This document shows positions 59,888-64,000 of a stretch of DNA of 64,000 bases, piece by piece. The notes beneath the pieces were generated by a model, which was not told the origin of the DNA, searched no databases, and saw nothing but the letters and a program-made list of their open reading frames with translations. Within the stretch, counting starts at the first letter, position 1. Each line of letters starts with the position of its first letter. Both the position numbers and the translations under genes were made by a program. The DNA lies in assembly GCF_021083185.1 (NCBI RefSeq), contig NZ_JAIGQB010000002.1:310001-374000 (forward strand). Direction: 5' to 3'. The DNA comes from Nocardioides furvisabuli (GTDB lineage: Bacteria; Actinomycetota; Actinomycetes; Propionibacteriales; Nocardioidaceae).

Positions 59888-60991
59888 TCACACGATCCGG
59901 GCGGCGCGGACCACCATGACGTCCGGCAGGTCCTTGTGGATCTCGCGCCACGTGGCGCCCTCGTCCGGCGACGCCCACACGCCACCGTTGCGTCCGCCGA
60001 AGTAGAGCCCGGCCTGCTCGTGGTCGTCGGTGCACATCGCGTCGCGCATGACGGCGGCGTAGTAGCCGTCCGGGAGGACCCCCTCACCCAGCGGCGCCCA
60101 AGAGGCACCCGCGTCCGTGGTCCGGTAGACGCGCGCCCTGCCGTCCACCGGCCAGCGTGCCTCGGCGCCGGTGATCGGGAAGTTGTACGCCGTGTCGGCG
60201 CGGTGGGGATGCGCCACGATCGCGAAGCCGAACTCGGTGGGCAGTCCGGGGGCGATGTCCTGCCAGGAGGCACCACCGTCGTCGGAGCGGTAGACGCCGC
60301 CGTGGTTCTGCAGGTAGAGCCGCTCGGGGTCGACGGCGTCGCGGGCGACCTTGTGGACGCACTGACCGAACTCCGGGTAGTTGCGCTCGCCGGGAAAGAA
60401 CTCCGCCTTCACGCCGGCGTTGGACGCGAACCACGTCGCACCCCCGTCGGAGGTGGCGTAGACCCCGCCCGTGGACAGAGCGGCCAGCACCCGGTCGGGA
60501 TCCTTCGGGTGGGGCAGGATCGTGTGGAAGGCCTGGCCGCCGAAGCCTTCGTTCCACTCCTCGCGGTGCGGGTGGTCCCACAGGCCGCGCACGAGGGAGA
60601 AGGTCTCCCCACGGTCCTCGGACCGGAAGACCGCTCCGGGCTCGGTTCCGGCCCACACCACCTGGTCGCCGCCGTCCGTGGACAAGCCGGGCTGGAGCTG
60701 CCAGACCCGCGCGAGGGTCGCGCCGGTGTCCTCGGGAAAGCGAACCGCACCGTTCGGGGTCTCGTCCCAGGAAGCACCGAGGTCGTCCGAGCGCCACACC
60801 TGCGGGCCGAGCCAGCTCGACGACGCCCCAGCCAGCAGTCGTGGCGTCGCGCCGCGTGTGTCGACCATGACGGAGTAGACCTCCTCCATCGGGAAGTGCG
60901 GACCGCTCCACTCCCACGACGTGCGCGCCTCGTCTGAGGTGCCGAGCCACATGCCCTTGCGGGTCCCGACCATGAGCAACGTGCGCGACAT
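59888..60991 (-). CDS. BNR/Asp-box beta-propeller protein
   Basis: A 367-residue cytoplasmic-looking protein with six Asp-box units: RSDDLGASW, RSEDRGETF, TSDGGATW, RSDDGGASW, TTDAGASW and SPDEGATW, so it should fold as a sialidase-like beta-propeller. The catalytic residues of sialidases are not evident and no signal peptide is present. Function unknown. GGAGG lies six bases before the ATG. It is divergent from a PadR regulator. Confidence 0.85.
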   Translation of the reverse strand: MSRTLLMVGTRKGMWLGTSDEARTSWEWSGPHFPMEEVYSVMVDTRGATPRLLAGASSSWLGPQVWRSDDLGASWDETPNGAVRFPEDTGATLARVWQLQPGLSTDGGDQVVWAGTEPGAVFRSEDRGETFSLVRGLWDHPHREEWNEGFGGQAFHTILPHPKDPDRVLAALSTGGVYATSDGGATWFASNAGVKAEFFPGERNYPEFGQCVHKVARDAVDPERLYLQNHGGVYRSDDGGASWQDIAPGLPTEFGFAIVAHPHRADTAYNFPITGAEARWPVDGRARVYRTTDAGASWAPLGEGVLPDGYYAAVMRDAMCTDDHEQAGLYFGGRNGGVWASPDEGATWREIHKDLPDVMVVRAARIV

Positions 60992-61013
60992 CCCCGACCT
61001 CCATGAGTGACTA

Positions 61014-61026
61014 TTCCGATTAGGAA
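61014..61026. promoter_or_regulatory. Candidate PadR operator
   Basis: TTCC-N5-GGAA inverted repeat in the 53-base gap between the divergent BNR and padR genes, flanked by AGTG and CACT. It is short, so only suggestive. Confidence 0.35.
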
Positions 61027-61044
61027 CACTACTCTTGACCGACG

Positions 61045-61626
61045 ATGAGTCAAGACATCCCGGTCACCGGATACGCGATCCTCGGCCTCCTCACCTTCGG
61101 CGACGAGCTGACGGGGTACGAGATCAAGCAGCGCGCCGATGTCACGCTCCGCTTCTACTGGGTCTCCCCCGCGATGAGCCAGATCTACACCGAGCTCCGA
61201 CGGCTCAGCGACCACGGCCTCGTCACGGCCGACGTACGCACCGACGGCGGGCGGGAGGTGACGACGTACGCGATCACCGGTGCGGGCCAGGCCGCGCTGC
61301 GCGAGTGGATGGACACCACCCCGGCCGGCTTCCCCGTGCTCAAGCACCCAGTGCTGCTCCGCCTGCTCGTCGGCCACGTGACCGAGCCCGAGCGGACCCG
61401 ACAGATGCTGCACGAGTACGTCGCCGAGCTGGACCGGGCGCTCGTGGACCTCGCGCAGGTGCGTGAGAGCCTGCGCGGGGCAGACGAGCCGGGCCAGCCC
61501 TTCAGGTTCCCGTCACTGGTCGCCGAGTGGGGACTGGACTACTTCGACGCCGAACGCCGGCACACCCACCGCGCCCTGGCGAGCCTCGACGAGACCGGCG
61601 CCGGGGACACCGAGGCGACTGCCTAG
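61045..61626 (+). CDS. PadR-family transcriptional regulator
   Basis: A 193-residue regulator. Residues 5-85 form the PadR winged helix (GYAILGLLTFGDELTGYEIKQRAD, SQIYTELRRLSDHGLVTADV, TYAITGAGQAALREWM). The rest is the helical C-terminal domain (PadR_C type) for dimer formation. It is divergent from the BNR-SRPBCC pair and likely regulates it and itself. Confidence 0.87.
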   Translation: MSQDIPVTGYAILGLLTFGDELTGYEIKQRADVTLRFYWVSPAMSQIYTELRRLSDHGLVTADVRTDGGREVTTYAITGAGQAALREWMDTTPAGFPVLKHPVLLRLLVGHVTEPERTRQMLHEYVAELDRALVDLAQVRESLRGADEPGQPFRFPSLVAEWGLDYFDAERRHTHRALASLDETGAGDTEATA

Positions 61627-61635
61627 GCTGGCGGG

Positions 61636-62547
61636 GTGACGACCCGACCGAGCTCCGCCCTGCTCGGCCCGGTGGGGCTGGTGCTGGTCGGCATCCTCTC
61701 GGTCCAGCTCGGTGCCGCCATCGCCAAGGGCCTGTTCGGAGAGATCTCCCCGACCGCGATGGTGTGGCTGCGCCTGGTCACCAGCGCCCTTGTCCTCGCC
61801 GCCGTCGCCCGGCCGCGGCTGTCGGGTCGGACCCGGCAGGACTGGGTCGTGGTGCTCGGCTTCGGCGCCAGCCTGGCGACGATGAACTGGGCGATCTACC
61901 AGTCCTTCGCGCGGATCCCGCTCGGCATCGCCGTCACGATCGAGTTCATCGGCCCCCTGACGCTGGCCGTCCTCTTCTCGCGACGGGCCCGGGACGTCGC
62001 CTGGGTGGTCCTCGCCGGTCTGGGCGTCGCCCTGCTCGGCTTCCAGCGCACCGACCTGGACCTGGTCGGGGTGGCGTACGCCCTTCTCGCCGGCGTCGCG
62101 TGGGCGGCCTACATCCTGCTCAGCGCCAGCACCGGCCGGCGGTGGGCCGGGTTCGACGGCCTGGCGGTCGCGAGCATCGTCGCAGCGACCGCGATGACGG
62201 TACCGGCGCTGCTCAGCGCGGGCGCCGGCCTCTGGGACGCCCGCGTCCTGCTGATCGGCGCCGTCGTGGGCCTGCTGAGCTCGGTGATCCCCTACAGCTG
62301 CGAGCTCGTCGCGCTGCGCAGCCTGCGGCCGGCCGTGTTCGGGATCCTGATGAGCCTGGAGCCGGCTGCGGCGGCGCTGGCAGCGATCGTCGTGCTGGAG
62401 GAACACCTCACCCCGGTCCAGTGGCTCGCCATCGCCTGCGTGGTGGCCGCGTCCATCGGGGCGACCCGTTCGGGAGCCTCGCCGGGCGAGCCGCCGGGGG
62501 CGACGGACGAGGACCGTTCGGCGGCGCACGGCACAATCGCCACATGA
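61636..62547 (+). CDS. EamA/RhtA-type transporter
   Basis: A 303-residue membrane protein with ten hydrophobic segments in two EamA repeats. GAAIAKGLFGEISPTAMVWLRL near residue 26, FARIPLGIAVTIEFIGPLTLAV near 90 and LEPAAAALAAIVVLEEHLTPVQWLAI near 245 are typical of RhtA-like exporters of amino acids. It starts with GTG nine bases after padR. Its stop overlaps the next start by four bases. Confidence 0.88.
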   Translation: MTTRPSSALLGPVGLVLVGILSVQLGAAIAKGLFGEISPTAMVWLRLVTSALVLAAVARPRLSGRTRQDWVVVLGFGASLATMNWAIYQSFARIPLGIAVTIEFIGPLTLAVLFSRRARDVAWVVLAGLGVALLGFQRTDLDLVGVAYALLAGVAWAAYILLSASTGRRWAGFDGLAVASIVAATAMTVPALLSAGAGLWDARVLLIGAVVGLLSSVIPYSCELVALRSLRPAVFGILMSLEPAAAALAAIVVLEEHLTPVQWLAIACVVAASIGATRSGASPGEPPGATDEDRSAAHGTIAT

Positions 62548-63677
62548 GATCGCGACTGGCCCTGTGCTCGCTGACGCTGGCCGCCGTCGCCGCGACCGGC
62601 TGCTCCGGCACCACGCAGGAGCCGATCCCGCGAGTCACCCAGCCCGCGGACCTGCCCAGCCAGCCAACCCCGACCGAGCAGCCCGAGGGCGATGGCGGTG
62701 GACGCAACGGCCCGCCGCGTGCCGAGGGCACGCTCGTGGACCTGCTCGAGGTGCCGTGGGGAGTCGACTTCCTGCCCGACGGAGCGGCGGTCGTGACCGA
62801 GAGGATGACCGGTCGGGTCCTGCGCGTCACCGCCGACGGCGGCCTGGGCCGTCTGGGCGCGATCGGTGCCATCGTCCCGCAGGGCGAGGCCGGGCTGCTC
62901 GGCGTCGCGGTCTCCCCGGACTTCGAGCAGGACCGCTCGCTCTTCTTCTACCTCACGACCGGCACCGACAACCGGGTCGTGCGCGCCGAGCTCGACGGGT
63001 CGTCGCTCGGCACGCCGACGGTCGTCCTCGACGGCATCCCGGCCGGCTTCATCCACGACGGCGGCCGCATCGCCTTCGGCCCCGACGGCCACCTCTACGT
63101 CACCACGGGCGAGACGGGCGACCCCGCGCTGGCCCAGGAGCCCGACAGCCTGGCCGGCAAGATCCTCCGCATCACCCCCGACGGCGAGCCCGCTCCGGGC
63201 AACCCCGACCCCGACTCCCCCGTCTACTCCCTCGGCCACCGCAACGTGCAGGGTCTGGCGTGGGACGACGAGGGGCGGCTGTGGGCCTCGGAGTTCGGCG
63301 ACTCGACCTGGGACGAGCTCAACCTCGTCGAGAAGGGCGGCAACTACGGCTGGCCCGAGGTCGAGGGCAAGGGCGACGACGACCGCTTCGTCGACCCGCA
63401 GGTCGTCTGGCCCGTCGAGGACGCCTCCCCCAGCGGGTTGGCGTACGCCGACGGGCACCTGTGGATGGCCGGGCTCCGTGGGCAGCGGCTGTGGCGCATC
63501 GCCGTCTCGCCCCGTGGCCGGGCGTCGGACCCGACCGCCTTCTTCACCGAGGACTACGGTCGCCTGCGCACCGTCGTCACCGCACCCGACGGCCTGCTGT
63601 GGGTCACCACCTCCAACCGGGACGGGCGCGGCGAGCCCACGCCCGCGGACGACCGGATCATCGTCGTCCGCCCCTGA
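62544..63677 (+). CDS. PQQ-dependent sugar dehydrogenase-like lipoprotein
   Basis: A 377-residue exported protein with a lipobox (AATGCSG near residue 20) and a Pro/Thr linker. The propeller resembles soluble glucose/aldose dehydrogenase: VPWGVDFLPDGAAVVTER, QGEAGLLGVAVSPDF, IHDGGRIAFGPDGHLYVTTGE near residue 175, YSLGHRNVQGLAWD near 230 and WDELNLVEKGGNYGWP. It would oxidise sugars outside the membrane if PQQ is available; no pqq genes are seen here. It overlaps the EamA gene (ATGA). Confidence 0.87.
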   Translation: MRSRLALCSLTLAAVAATGCSGTTQEPIPRVTQPADLPSQPTPTEQPEGDGGGRNGPPRAEGTLVDLLEVPWGVDFLPDGAAVVTERMTGRVLRVTADGGLGRLGAIGAIVPQGEAGLLGVAVSPDFEQDRSLFFYLTTGTDNRVVRAELDGSSLGTPTVVLDGIPAGFIHDGGRIAFGPDGHLYVTTGETGDPALAQEPDSLAGKILRITPDGEPAPGNPDPDSPVYSLGHRNVQGLAWDDEGRLWASEFGDSTWDELNLVEKGGNYGWPEVEGKGDDDRFVDPQVVWPVEDASPSGLAYADGHLWMAGLRGQRLWRIAVSPRGRASDPTAFFTEDYGRLRTVVTAPDGLLWVTTSNRDGRGEPTPADDRIIVVRP

Positions 63678-63690
63678 GCGGAGGCCGCGC

Positions 63691-64000
63691 TCAGCCGGGG
63701 CGTACGACCGCGCGTCGAGCCGCGCGGCGCAGGGTGGTCAGGATCGCCGGTCCGAGCACGACGATCGCGATCCCGGTCGTGATCGCGCGGCCGGTGTCCC
63801 AGCCGCCGGTCGAGGTCAGCAGCGTGTAGACGAGGAACCGGTGGGTGTTCTCGAGCACCGGTGCGCCCGCGACGTAGGCCAGCGAGCCCTCGTGGCCGGG
63901 CACCACGATGCCCAGCGTGAACGGCCAGGAGCTGAGGTTCATCAGCAGGCCGTACACGTAGGAGGCCACGACCGCGTAGGCCACCAGCACGGCGATCTCC
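63691..64000 (-). CDS. ECF transporter S component, C-terminal part (cut by the window edge)
   Basis: The reading frame is open to the right edge; about 103 C-terminal residues are present and the start lies beyond 64000. It contains hydrophobic segments AVLVAYAVVASYVYGLLMNL and FLVYTLLTSTGG with GAPVLENTHR between them, then GRAITTGIAIVVLGPAILTTLRRAARRA. This ending resembles actinobacterial ECF-type substrate-binding membrane components. The substrate is unknown. It converges with the sugar dehydrogenase gene. Confidence 0.6.
   Translation of the reverse strand, partial: EIAVLVAYAVVASYVYGLLMNLSSWPFTLGIVVPGHEGSLAYVAGAPVLENTHRFLVYTLLTSTGGWDTGRAITTGIAIVVLGPAILTTLRRAARRAVVRPG

Overview
The window is chromosomal DNA of a high-GC actinobacterium. 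Very GC-rich third codon positions, many GTG starts, a lysine-tailed HU protein, a DksA-like zinc-finger protein, F420 biosynthesis (cofC) and the local gene orders (thiL/DUF3515/ddl/gpsA/plsC/cofC/hup/leuDC/ndgR and serA/ilvC/ilvN/ilvB) all point to Propionibacteriales, most likely Nocardioides or a close relative. The genus is an inference from gene content, not from a marker gene. No rRNA, transposase, integrase, prophage or CRISPR array was seen. Two tRNA genes are present.

Layout. 1-10.4 kb: thiL, a stand-alone Lrp-type sensor domain, a DUF3515 lipoprotein, ddl, a trans-sulfuration enzyme, gpsA-plsC, cofC, hup, leuCD and the divergent regulator ndgR. 10.4-19.9 kb: an inverted-repeat cluster, alkyl-DNA repair genes ada/alkA-ogt, tRNA-Glu and tRNA-Gln, a CPBP protease, gltX, a FAH-family hydrolase, a PLP decarboxylase, a putative DNA-glycosylase-labelled protein, a sulfotransferase and a pentapeptide-repeat protein. 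19.9-24 kb: a biotin uptake operon bioYMN under a TetR (BioQ-like) repressor with a clear palindromic operator, then an amidase. 24-33.9 kb: divergent DUF305 and LVIVD exported proteins, citramalate synthase cimA with a candidate attenuator, a secreted M43 protease, a Ser/Thr kinase with an HNH nuclease, a DksA-like protein and an SNF2-like helicase. 34-45 kb: ilvE-leuB, a methyltransferase, gamma-glutamyltransferase, a TasA-like secreted protein beside a signal peptidase fused to its own substrate-like domain, a yczE/MocR pair and serA. 45-54 kb: ilvBNC behind a classical attenuator. 54-64 kb: a kynU-GNAT-VOC-dCMP deaminase operon, ilvD, stress or transport genes and a truncated ECF S-component at the right edge.

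How the genes work together. Branched-chain amino-acid synthesis dominates. ilvB, ilvN, ilvC, ilvD, ilvE, leuB, leuC, leuD and cimA are all here in six separate transcription units; only leuA is absent. Isoleucine precursors can come from pyruvate through CimA and LeuCDB. Two units, ilvBNC and cimA, carry short peptides followed by intrinsic terminators; the codons are Ile-Leu-Val for ilvB and Thr-Thr-Ile-Ile for cimA, matching the pathway products.

The most unusual items are the cimA leader, the signal peptidase-substrate-LamG fusion, a perfect 15-bp palindrome covering the alkA start codon, a 112-bp hairpin-rich segment flanked by 20-bp direct repeats between bioN and the amidase gene, and a two-copy tandem-hairpin element at 46.4 and 59.3 kb. 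Nothing in the window clearly amounts to a complete undescribed defence or mobile system.
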